A stretch of 64,000 nt of DNA, from assembly GCF_958405895.1 (NCBI RefSeq), contig NZ_CATZAR010000001.1. One strand, 5' to 3'. Position 1 is the first letter of the stretch, and the number at the start of each line of letters is the position of its first letter. The notes beneath the pieces were generated by a model. The model searched no databases. It was not told the DNA's origin and saw only the letters and a program-made list of their open reading frames with translations. The position numbers were made by a program, and so were the translations under genes. This stretch comes from Ralstonia thomasii. GTDB taxonomy: Bacteria; Pseudomonadota; Gammaproteobacteria; Burkholderiales; Burkholderiaceae. Of this stretch, positions 1 through 6,787 are shown one piece after another.

Positions 1-944
1 TGAAGCAGAACGCCGACAACGCCCGCCAGGCCAGCCAGTTGGCCGGCAGCGCGTCGGACATCGCCGTCAAGGGCGGCGAAGTGGTGGGCCGCGTGGTCGA
101 AACCATGGCCGGCATCAACGCCAGCAGCAAGAAGATCGCCGACATCATCGGCGTGATCGAAGGCATTGCCTTCCAGACCAACATCCTCGCCCTGAATGCA
201 GCGGTGGAAGCCGCGCGCGCGGGCGAACAGGGACGCGGTTTTGCAGTGGTGGCCGGCGAGGTGCGCAGCCTCGCGCAGCGCTCGGCCACGGCGGCCAAGG
301 AAATCAAGGAGCTGATCGGCGATTCCGTTGGCCGTGTGCGCAACGGGTCGGCCCTGGTGGCCGAAGCCGGCACGGTGATCGAGGAGGTGGTAGTGGCCGT
401 GCGCCGGGTGACCGACATCATGGGCGAGATTTCCGCCGCGTCGGACGAACAAAGCTCCGGCATCGAACAGGTCAACCAGGCCGTGAACCAGATGGACGAG
501 GTCACGCAGCAGAACGCCGCGCTGGTGGAGCAAGCCGCCGCCGCCGCCCTGTCGCTGGAAGAACAGGCGCAACTGCTGCGCAATGCAGTGGCAACGTTCC
601 GCACCGATGCCTCGGCCGAGTTGGCCGTGGCGGCGCCGATTGCCGTTGCGGCGCCAGCCGTGCCCGGCGAAGCCCGCCCCCACAAGACCGAAGTGGTGCC
701 CTCTGTTGCGCGCGCCTTGGCGTCGCGCAAAGCCGCCAAGCCGGCCGTGTTACCGGAGGCTGCCCCCGAGCAGGTTGCCGGCCCGGCTGCCGAGCAAGGA
801 GAAAAAGCGCCTCACGATGCACATGCACCGATTGTGCCGGTGGCTGCCGCCGTCGTTTCGGCAGCCGCTTCGGAGGCCGTCGTCGCCCCGGCCCTCAAGC
901 TGACCACCGGTTCTGCCGATGAAGATGACTGGAGCACCTTCTGA
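1..944 (+). CDS. Methyl-accepting chemotaxis protein, C-terminal part (5' end outside window)
   Basis: This is the cytoplasmic signalling end of a chemoreceptor, open from the first full codon at base 3; the sensor, membrane helices and HAMP domain lie upstream of the window. The conserved hairpin tip that contacts CheA and CheW is clear (FQTNILALNAAVEAARAGE, then GRGFAVVAGEVRSLAQRS), followed by the returning coiled coil. After it comes an Ala/Pro-rich linker of about 100 residues and the terminal DDWSTF. The last five residues fit the xWxxF pattern of the NWETF tether that recruits CheR and CheB in enteric receptors, and cheR follows 103 bases downstream. Ligand unknown. Confidence 0.95.
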   Translation, partial: KQNADNARQASQLAGSASDIAVKGGEVVGRVVETMAGINASSKKIADIIGVIEGIAFQTNILALNAAVEAARAGEQGRGFAVVAGEVRSLAQRSATAAKEIKELIGDSVGRVRNGSALVAEAGTVIEEVVVAVRRVTDIMGEISAASDEQSSGIEQVNQAVNQMDEVTQQNAALVEQAAAAALSLEEQAQLLRNAVATFRTDASAELAVAAPIAVAAPAVPGEARPHKTEVVPSVARALASRKAAKPAVLPEAAPEQVAGPAAEQGEKAPHDAHAPIVPVAAAVVSAAASEAVVAPALKLTTGSADEDDWSTF

Positions 945-1047
945 CGCCAGCCTCGCCCACAGCAAACTTGGCGCGGCCTGCGGTAACGGTGCCCGCCAAC
1001 GACTGAGAGCGGGCATCAAGACTCGCCAAACACGGGGTTAGTTATCC

Positions 1048-1929
1048 ATGGCAGCACAAAACTTGGCGCCAGTTTCGCCGACGCTCGCGTCGCGCGAGTT
1101 TTCATTCACCGCCGAAGATTTCGGCCGCATCCGCGACCTGATCTACCGGCGCGTCGGCATCTCGCTGTCCGACCGCAAGAGTGAAATGGTCTATAGCCGG
1201 CTGGCCCGCCGCCTGCGTGTGGTCAACCTCGGTTCGTTCCGCGACTACCTCGATGCACTGGAAAAAGGCCACCTGCCCGACGAGTGGGAGGCCTTTACCA
1301 ACGCGCTGACCACCAACCTCACCGCGTTCTTCCGCGAGCAGCATCACTTCCCGATCCTGCACGAGCACGCCAAGGCCAAGCGCACGCCGTTCACCGTGTG
1401 GTGTTCGGCATCGTCGACCGGCGAAGAGCCGTACTCGATCGCCATCACGCTGGCCGAAGCCTTTGGCTCGATGTCGCCCAGCCAGGTGAGCGTGATTGCC
1501 TCGGATGTGGATACCAACGCGCTGGCCCGCGCCCGCGCCGGCATCTATCCGATGGAGCGTGTCGCGGCCCTGTCGCCCGAGCGCCTGAAAAAGTATTTCC
1601 TGCGCGGCACCGGCAAGCACGAAGGCTATGCCCGCGTGCGGCCCGAGTTGCAGGCCATGATCGACTTTCGCCAGATCAACCTGCTCGACCGCGATTGGCC
1701 GTTGCAGCAGAAGTTCGACGTGATCTTCTGCCGCAACGTGATGATCTATTTCGACAAGCCCACGCAGGCCAAGATTCTTGAGCATTTCATCGACGTGATG
1801 AAACCCGATGGCCTGCTGTTTGCCGGCCATTCGGAGAGCTTCCTGCAGGTCACCAAGGCGTGGTCGCTGCGCGGCAAGACCGTGTACGAGATCGCCCCCG
1901 AGCTGCGCGCCAGGATGGGGGCACGATGA
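1048..1929 (+). CDS. cheR: Chemotaxis protein methyltransferase CheR
   Basis: CheR uses S-adenosylmethionine to methylate glutamates on chemoreceptors and so sets adaptation. The 293 residues are close to the 286 of E. coli CheR. The N-terminal helical domain runs to about residue 90. The SAM-binding Rossmann domain follows, with ASSTGEEPYSIA near residue 120 and FCRNVMIYF near residue 230. The gene lies after the receptor and overlaps cheD by four bases (ATGA), so translation of the two is probably coupled. Confidence 0.97.
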   Translation: MAAQNLAPVSPTLASREFSFTAEDFGRIRDLIYRRVGISLSDRKSEMVYSRLARRLRVVNLGSFRDYLDALEKGHLPDEWEAFTNALTTNLTAFFREQHHFPILHEHAKAKRTPFTVWCSASSTGEEPYSIAITLAEAFGSMSPSQVSVIASDVDTNALARARAGIYPMERVAALSPERLKKYFLRGTGKHEGYARVRPELQAMIDFRQINLLDRDWPLQQKFDVIFCRNVMIYFDKPTQAKILEHFIDVMKPDGLLFAGHSESFLQVTKAWSLRGKTVYEIAPELRARMGAR

Positions 1930-2636
1930 TCGAATTCGGCAAACGCGCGACGCCGCAATCGGCCGCCGATGCCGTGCGCGGCGACAGCGGCATGGCCAGC
2001 GGCATGAGCGCTGGCGCCATGGCCACGCTCGCGCAATCGGCGGCCAGCACCCACGCCTACTACGACACCACCTTCAGCCGGCGCGCCATGAAAGTGCTGC
2101 CCGGCGAGTATTCCGTCACCACCGAAGACCTGATGCTGGTCACGGTGCTCGGCTCGTGCGTGTCCGCCTGCGTGCGCGACAAGACCCTCGGCATTGGCGG
2201 CATGAACCACTTCATGCTGCCCTCGCGCAACGAAGGGGAATCGATCCTGTCGCCCTCCATGCGCTATGGCACACACGCCATGGAAGTGCTGCTCAACCAG
2301 CTCTACAAGGCGGGCGCCAAGCGCGAGCGCCTGGAGATCAAGGTGTTTGGCGGCGCCGCCGTGCTGGCCGGCATGAGCACACTCGACGTGGGCGAGCGCA
2401 ACGGCAAGTTCGTGCTCGAATTCCTGCGCAACGAAGGCCTGACCGTGGCCGCCAAAGACCTGTTCGACGTGCATCCGCGCAAGGTGTATTTCGTACCGTC
2501 GACCGGCCAGATCATGGTGCGCAAGCTGCGCTCGCAAAACTCGGCGGCCGAGCTGGACAGCGAGGCGCAATACGCCAGCAAGCTGTCGAAGTCCATCACG
2601 ACGAAGCCAGCCTCGCGCCTGCAACTCTTTACTTAA
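1926..2636 (+). CDS. cheD: Chemoreceptor glutamine deamidase CheD
   Basis: CheD deamidates specific receptor glutamines to glutamate. The active-site pattern is visible as VLGSCVSACV (catalytic Cys) and GGMNHFML (catalytic His) in the middle of 236 residues. An N-terminal extension of about 60 residues, rich in Ala, Ser and Met, precedes the core. The ATG at 1926 is chosen because it overlaps the cheR stop; upstream reading in this frame only shadows cheR. CheD is absent from E. coli but common in beta-proteobacteria with the order cheR-cheD-cheB. Confidence 0.95.
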   Translation: MIEFGKRATPQSAADAVRGDSGMASGMSAGAMATLAQSAASTHAYYDTTFSRRAMKVLPGEYSVTTEDLMLVTVLGSCVSACVRDKTLGIGGMNHFMLPSRNEGESILSPSMRYGTHAMEVLLNQLYKAGAKRERLEIKVFGGAAVLAGMSTLDVGERNGKFVLEFLRNEGLTVAAKDLFDVHPRKVYFVPSTGQIMVRKLRSQNSAAELDSEAQYASKLSKSITTKPASRLQLFT

Positions 2637-2659
2637 TCCCTGAAACTTGCCCCCCGAAC

Positions 2660-3787
2660 ATGAACGACAAACGCAAGATTCAGGTGCTGTGCATCGACGA
2701 TTCCGCACTGATCCGCAGCATCCTGAAGGAGATCATCAACAGCCAGCCGGACATGGAAGTGGTGGGTGTGGCGCCCGATCCGATCATCGCGCGCGACCTC
2801 ATCAAGCAGACCAATCCGGACGTGCTCACGCTGGACGTCGAAATGCCGAAGATGGACGGCCTCGACTTCCTGGAAAAGCTCATGCGCCTGCGCCCGACGC
2901 CGGTGGTCATGATCTCTTCGCTGACGGAGCGCGGCTCTGAAGCCACACTGCGCGCGCTGGAGCTGGGCGCGGTGGATTTTGTCGCCAAGCCCAAGCTGGG
3001 CATGCGCGACGGCATGAACGAATACGCCGACCAGATTGCCGACAAGATCCGCGCGGCAGCACGGGCAAAGCTGCGTCCGCGCACAGCCGCACCGGTTGCT
3101 GCGGCCGGCTCGGCAACGGCATCGACGCCCGGCGCACACGTTCGCGCGGAGCACGCACCGGCCACGCCGGCACTTGCGCGTACCCATTTCTCGTCGACGG
3201 AAAAGCTCATCATCGTGGGCGCTTCCACAGGCGGCACCGAGGCCATCAAGGATTTCCTGCTGGAAATGCCGCCCGACTGCCCCGGCATCCTGATCGTGCA
3301 GCACATGCCGGCGGGTTTCACCACGTCGTTTGCCAAGCGGCTGGACGGCCTGTGCCGCATCCGCGTGAAGGAAGCCGCGCACGGCGAGCGTGTGCTGCCC
3401 GGCCATGCCTACATTGCCCCGGGTGACATGCACCTGTCGCTGGGCCGCAGCGGCGCCAACTACGTCACGGAGCTGGACCAGGGCCCGCCGGTCAACCGCC
3501 ATCGTCCGGCCGTGGATGTGCTCTTCCGGTCCGCCGCGCGCAACGCCGGTGCCAACGCCCTGGGCGTCATCCTCACCGGCATGGGCAAGGACGGCGCGGT
3601 GGGCATGCTGGAAATGCGCAACGCCGGCGCCTACAACGTCGCGCAGGACGAGGCGTCCTGTGTGGTCTACGGCATGCCCAAGGAAGCCGTGGCCCACGGC
3701 GGCGTGCACGAAGTCCTGCCGCTGTCGCAGATCGGCCCGCACGTGCTGGCCAAGCTGTCTGCACATGGCCGCGTGACGCGGGTTTAA
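2660..3787 (+). CDS. cheB: Chemotaxis response regulator / protein-glutamate methylesterase CheB
   Basis: CheB removes methyl groups from receptors when phosphorylated by CheA. Residues 1 to about 125 form a receiver domain (LCIDDSALIR acidic pair; phosphoryl Asp in LTLDVEMPKMDG). An Ala/Pro-rich linker of about 50 residues follows, then the methylesterase domain with the catalytic Ser in GASTGGTEA, His in QHMPAGFT and Asp in LTGMGKDGAVGM. The 375 residues exceed the E. coli protein (349), mostly in the linker. The start at 2660 matches the family; the frame stays open far upstream only as a shadow of cheR and cheD. Confidence 0.97.
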   Translation: MNDKRKIQVLCIDDSALIRSILKEIINSQPDMEVVGVAPDPIIARDLIKQTNPDVLTLDVEMPKMDGLDFLEKLMRLRPTPVVMISSLTERGSEATLRALELGAVDFVAKPKLGMRDGMNEYADQIADKIRAAARAKLRPRTAAPVAAAGSATASTPGAHVRAEHAPATPALARTHFSSTEKLIIVGASTGGTEAIKDFLLEMPPDCPGILIVQHMPAGFTTSFAKRLDGLCRIRVKEAAHGERVLPGHAYIAPGDMHLSLGRSGANYVTELDQGPPVNRHRPAVDVLFRSAARNAGANALGVILTGMGKDGAVGMLEMRNAGAYNVAQDEASCVVYGMPKEAVAHGGVHEVLPLSQIGPHVLAKLSAHGRVTRV

Positions 3788-3853
3788 CGCTGCACTTTAT
3801 GGGTACATTGGTTGCGGGGCGCAGCAGTCAGGCGCCCCAAACCATTCCGGCGC

Positions 3854-3880
3854 TCAAGAATCGGCCCCAGGCGCCGATAA
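3854..3880 (+). promoter_or_regulatory. Sigma-28 (FliA) type promoter for cheYZ
   Basis: The -10 element GCCGATAA (3873-3880) matches the flagellar sigma-28 consensus at all eight positions. An 11-base spacer separates it from TCAAGAAT (3854-3861), which shares five of eight bases with the TAAAGTTT -35 element. It lies in the 149-base gap between cheB and cheY, the only gap in the che series large enough for an internal promoter. fliA itself is in this window at 22086. Confidence 0.7.
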
Positions 3881-3936
3881 GATTGCCAAGGAAGCCCGAA
3901 ACCCCCCAATTCAGTTAGTTTGCGGAGATTGTGTCC

Positions 3937-4338
3937 ATGGACAAGAGCCAGTACCGATTCCTCGTCGTCGACGATTTCCCGACGATGCGCCGGATCGTGC
4001 GTAACCTGCTCAAGGAACTCGGTTTTGCCAACGTCGACGAGGCCGAAGACGGCGCCGCCGGCCTGGCCAAGGTCAAGGAAGGCCGGTTCGATTTCGTGAT
4101 CTCGGACTGGAACATGCCCAACATGGATGGCCTGCAGATGCTGCAGAGCATCCGGGCTGACGCCAACACCGCTATCAGCAAGCTGCCGGTGCTGATGGTG
4201 ACGGCCGAGGCCAAGAAGGAAAACATCATCGCCGCTGCCCAGGCAGGAGCCAACGGCTACGTGGTCAAGCCCTTTACGGCTGCCACGCTGGACGAAAAGC
4301 TGGGCAAGATTTTCGAGAAGCTCGAAAAGGGGGCGTGA
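3937..4338 (+). CDS. cheY: Chemotaxis response regulator CheY
   Basis: CheY is the diffusible regulator that, when phosphorylated by CheA, binds the flagellar switch. It is a lone receiver domain of 133 residues. Visible are the acidic pair in VVDDFPTMRR, the phosphoryl Asp in FVISDWNMPNMDG, the switch Thr in LMVTAEAKKE and the conserved Lys in GYVVKPF. ATG 3937 follows GGAG with nine bases between; a GTG six bases earlier is possible. The stop overlaps the cheZ start by one base. Confidence 0.97.
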   Translation: MDKSQYRFLVVDDFPTMRRIVRNLLKELGFANVDEAEDGAAGLAKVKEGRFDFVISDWNMPNMDGLQMLQSIRADANTAISKLPVLMVTAEAKKENIIAAAQAGANGYVVKPFTAATLDEKLGKIFEKLEKGA

Positions 4339-5006
4339 TGAGCGAGATGCATGATGGCGCCCAGGCGCTGGCCGCAGAGGGCGTGGACCACGGCGACATG
4401 CCCGAAATGCTCCAGCGCATCGGCCACCTCACCCGCATGCTGCGCGAAAGCATGCGCGAACTGGGCCTGGACAAGGGTGTCGAGAAGGCCGCATCAGCCA
4501 TCCCCGACGCGCGCGACCGCCTGAACTACATCGCCAACATGACCGAGCAGGCGGCCACCCGCGTGCTCAACGCCATCGACGCGGCGCGGCCCGTGCAAGA
4601 CGCACTGGAGTCCGACTCCCAGGCGCTGGTCAACCGCTGGCAGTCGTGGATGGACCGCCAACTGGGCGACGACGAGATCCGCGAGCTGGTCGGCCAGACC
4701 AATGGCTTCCTGCGCAGCGTTCCTGAAAAAACGCGCGACACGAACCAGCAACTCATGGAAATCCTGATGGCGCAGGACTTCCAGGACTTGACTGGCCAGG
4801 TGATCAAGAAGGTGCTGGACGTTGTCCAGCTCATCGAAAGCCAGCTCGTCGGCATCCTCCTCGACAACGCGCCGGAACACCTTCGCGTGGAAGCTGCACA
4901 AGTGGCGACGTCGCTGCTCAACGGCCCGCAGATCAATCCGGACCATCCGGATGTGGTTGCCAACCAGGAACAGGTGGACGACCTGCTGGAAAGCCTCGGC
5001 TTCTGA
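4338..5006 (+). CDS. cheZ: CheY-P phosphatase CheZ
   Basis: CheZ dephosphorylates CheY-P and ends the motor signal. The catalytic segment MAQDFQDLTGQVIKKV holds the Asp and the Gln that inserts into the CheY active site. The C-terminal tail NQEQVDDLLESLGF is the CheY-binding helix and is nearly the E. coli sequence. Length is 222 residues against 214 in E. coli. It is the last gene of the chemotaxis run; a hairpin terminator begins 13 bases after its stop. Confidence 0.96.
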   Translation: MSEMHDGAQALAAEGVDHGDMPEMLQRIGHLTRMLRESMRELGLDKGVEKAASAIPDARDRLNYIANMTEQAATRVLNAIDAARPVQDALESDSQALVNRWQSWMDRQLGDDEIRELVGQTNGFLRSVPEKTRDTNQQLMEILMAQDFQDLTGQVIKKVLDVVQLIESQLVGILLDNAPEHLRVEAAQVATSLLNGPQINPDHPDVVANQEQVDDLLESLGF

Positions 5007-5019
5007 ACCTGCGTTGCCT

Positions 5020-5041
5020 GGCCCTCGCAGTCGCGAGGGCC
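5020..5041 (+). terminator. Hairpin terminator after cheZ
   Basis: A perfect 9-bp stem, GGCCCTCGC (5020-5028) with GCGAGGGCC (5033-5041), closes an AGTC loop just after cheZ. The downstream tract GGTACTTCTTCT is only moderately T-rich, so termination may be partial. It separates the convergent cheZ and nosX genes. Confidence 0.6.
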
Positions 5042-5081
5042 GGTACTTCTTCTGCCGAACCCTGAGCGGGCGGCATCAACG

Positions 5082-6122
5082 TCAACTGCTTGCAGAGAAC
5101 TGCCGCAAGCGCGTTGCCATTCCGGCCGACATCCATGGCCGAACTCCAGAACCTACGATCAGGGCATCCACGCGTGCGAGCATCGGTGCAAGCATCCGCT
5201 GCCCGGTGGCGGTGCCCGCTGCCATGATTGCCGCGCCAAGGCCGTTGACGTCGTCAACGTCGCGACTGACCAGGGTTACGCCATGGGGCCCATGCGCAGG
5301 CAGACCCGTTTCCGGATCGAGAACGTGATGAAAGCGCTGACCGTTGTGCATGAAGTAACGCTCGTAGTCTCCGGATGACGCCACAACCCCGTCACTGAGC
5401 GTGACCACGCCCAGCAGTCGCTCCGGCGCAAGCGGATCGCGCAGTCCGACGCGCCATTCGTGACCTTGCAGCTTCCCGCTGGCCACCACATCGCCTCCAC
5501 CGTTGATCATGGCATCGCGTATGCCGTGTTGCCGTAGCACGCGCATGCCTGCCTCCAGGATCGGCAGCTTGGCAATGCCGCCAAGATCCAGCCTCATCCC
5601 CGGGCGTCGCAAGTAGACGCTGCCGTGGCGCTCGTCCAGAACGACGTCTCGATAGTTGACGAAGCGGCGCTCACGCGCCAGTTCGCTGCTGCTCGGAATG
5701 CGGCTGTGCTCCGGATCAAAATTCCAGCCGGAGTACGCGCCGACGGTGATATCGAAGGCGCCGCGGCTTTGCTCCGAGACCTGTCGGGCAAGCTTGAACA
5801 CCGACATGACTTCAGGTGCCACCGGCACGGGGTTCCGCCCCGCCGCGCGTGCCAGTGCGCTGACCTGGCTGTCGGGCCGGTAGCGGCTCATCAAGCATTC
5901 GAGCCGCGCCATCTCCACAAAGGCAGCGCGCATGGCCGCACCGGCGGCGCCCGGTCTCGCGTCTTGCGCAATGATGTCGATTTGAGTGCCCAGCAATTGA
6001 GTGGATGCGCGCTCCACAGTGGGGTCTGCCAGGGCCGGCCGTACGAACATGCCGACTGCCAGCAGGGGCACCCCCGCCAGGCAGCGCCGGCGGCCCAGGT
6101 TGGAAGGGGGCAGCGGATGCAT
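5082..6122 (-). CDS. nosX: NosX-type ApbE-family flavin transferase
   Basis: ApbE-family proteins attach FMN covalently to a Thr in exported flavoproteins; next to nos genes the expected target is NosR. The 346-residue protein starts with a Tat-like signal (GRRRCLAG, then a hydrophobic stretch ending ALA-DP). Family motifs are present: MSRYRPDSQVSALA, FDITVGAYSGWNF, LDLGGIAK and INGGGDVVASG. The C-terminal motif that normally supplies Asp and Thr metal ligands (D-A-L-A-T-A) reads NGLGAAI here, so both ligands look replaced. The start at 6122 is the first Met before the signal peptide and lies four bases after the cytochrome gene, with which it forms an operon. Confidence 0.88.
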   Translation of the reverse strand: MHPLPPSNLGRRRCLAGVPLLAVGMFVRPALADPTVERASTQLLGTQIDIIAQDARPGAAGAAMRAAFVEMARLECLMSRYRPDSQVSALARAAGRNPVPVAPEVMSVFKLARQVSEQSRGAFDITVGAYSGWNFDPEHSRIPSSSELARERRFVNYRDVVLDERHGSVYLRRPGMRLDLGGIAKLPILEAGMRVLRQHGIRDAMINGGGDVVASGKLQGHEWRVGLRDPLAPERLLGVVTLSDGVVASSGDYERYFMHNGQRFHHVLDPETGLPAHGPHGVTLVSRDVDDVNGLGAAIMAAGTATGQRMLAPMLARVDALIVGSGVRPWMSAGMATRLRQFSASS

Positions 6123-6126
6123 GGCG

Positions 6127-6549
6127 CTACTGCGACTTCGCCACCATGTAGTCAACCGCAGCCTTGATGGCGTCGTCCGGCAAGGTCGATCCACCGCGTG
6201 CGGGCATGGCCCCCTTGTTGCCGTTGAAGCCCTCCAGTGCGTGCTTGTAAAGGGTGTCCTTACCTTGTGCGATGCGTGGCCCCCAGTCGGCCTTGTCGCC
6301 CGGCTTTGGTGCCCCGGCAACCCCTGCGGCGTGGCACATCGAGCAGACGTTGGCGAACGTGCGCTTACCCAGCGCATTCTCCGGTTCCGCTGCTGCGGCC
6401 ACCGTCGTTGCGGCGGGGGGTGTGCTGGTTTGTACCGGCGCGGGTGCCGCAGCGGTGGAGGCCGCGGGCGCGGCGGGTTCCTTCTGGCCACAGGCCGCAA
6501 GAACGGCACCGCAAATCAACATCAGCCCTAGGGTGGTTTTCGTGCGCAT
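6127..6549 (-). CDS. Class I cytochrome c lipoprotein, nos-associated
   Basis: A 140-residue periplasmic cytochrome c with one CxxCH haem site (CSMCH) and a likely axial Met in GAMPARGG. The N-terminus MRTKTTLGLMLICGAVLAACG is a lipoprotein signal with the Cys at about residue 20, followed by an Ala/Pro-rich linker of about 40 residues. The domain resembles cytochrome c5. It lies head-to-head with nosZ and is co-transcribed with nosX, so a role as electron donor to NosZ is a reasonable inference. The start at 6549 is fixed by AAGGAG six bases upstream; an earlier in-frame Met lacks such a site. Confidence 0.88.
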   Translation of the reverse strand: MRTKTTLGLMLICGAVLAACGQKEPAAPAASTAAAPAPVQTSTPPAATTVAAAAEPENALGKRTFANVCSMCHAAGVAGAPKPGDKADWGPRIAQGKDTLYKHALEGFNGNKGAMPARGGSTLPDDAIKAAVDYMVAKSQ

Positions 6550-6620
6550 GGAAATCTCCTTGAGTCGGCGCGGGGTCCGCAAATGAACACGAATCGCATT
6601 CTGTACGCTCCCTTGCCATA

Positions 6621-6643
6621 AAGATGCATAAAAAATATGTTTT
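6621..6643. promoter_or_regulatory. Candidate NsrR-like operator between cytochrome c and nosZ
   Basis: The left half AAGATGCAT (6621-6629) equals the half-site recalled for NO-sensing NsrR operators. The right half ATATGTTTT (6635-6643) keeps only part of the expected ATGCATCTT. The site lies about 72 bases before the cytochrome start and about 145 before nosZ, so it could act on both divergent units. No FNR/NNR-type TTGAT-N4-ATCAA was found by eye. Confidence 0.4.
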
Positions 6644-6787
6644 TCAAGAATGTGTGACGAAAGTCAATTGCTTCGGCTGCCTGCGAGCCGAAGATGCGAC
6701 TTGCCGAGAAGGTCAGAGCGCAGATGTGAGCCGGCATCTTTCCGCCCGGCTTTGTGAAAACCGATAGAGAAATCGATACAGGGATCG

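Noticed and set aside
990..1015. TGCCCGC/GCGGGCA hairpin between the receptor gene and cheR
   Set aside because: No T-run follows and the genes are probably co-transcribed; not called a terminator.
6550..6787. FNR/NNR box upstream of nosZ
   Set aside because: No TTGAT-N4-ATCAA or close variant was found by eye; only the NsrR-like site was kept.
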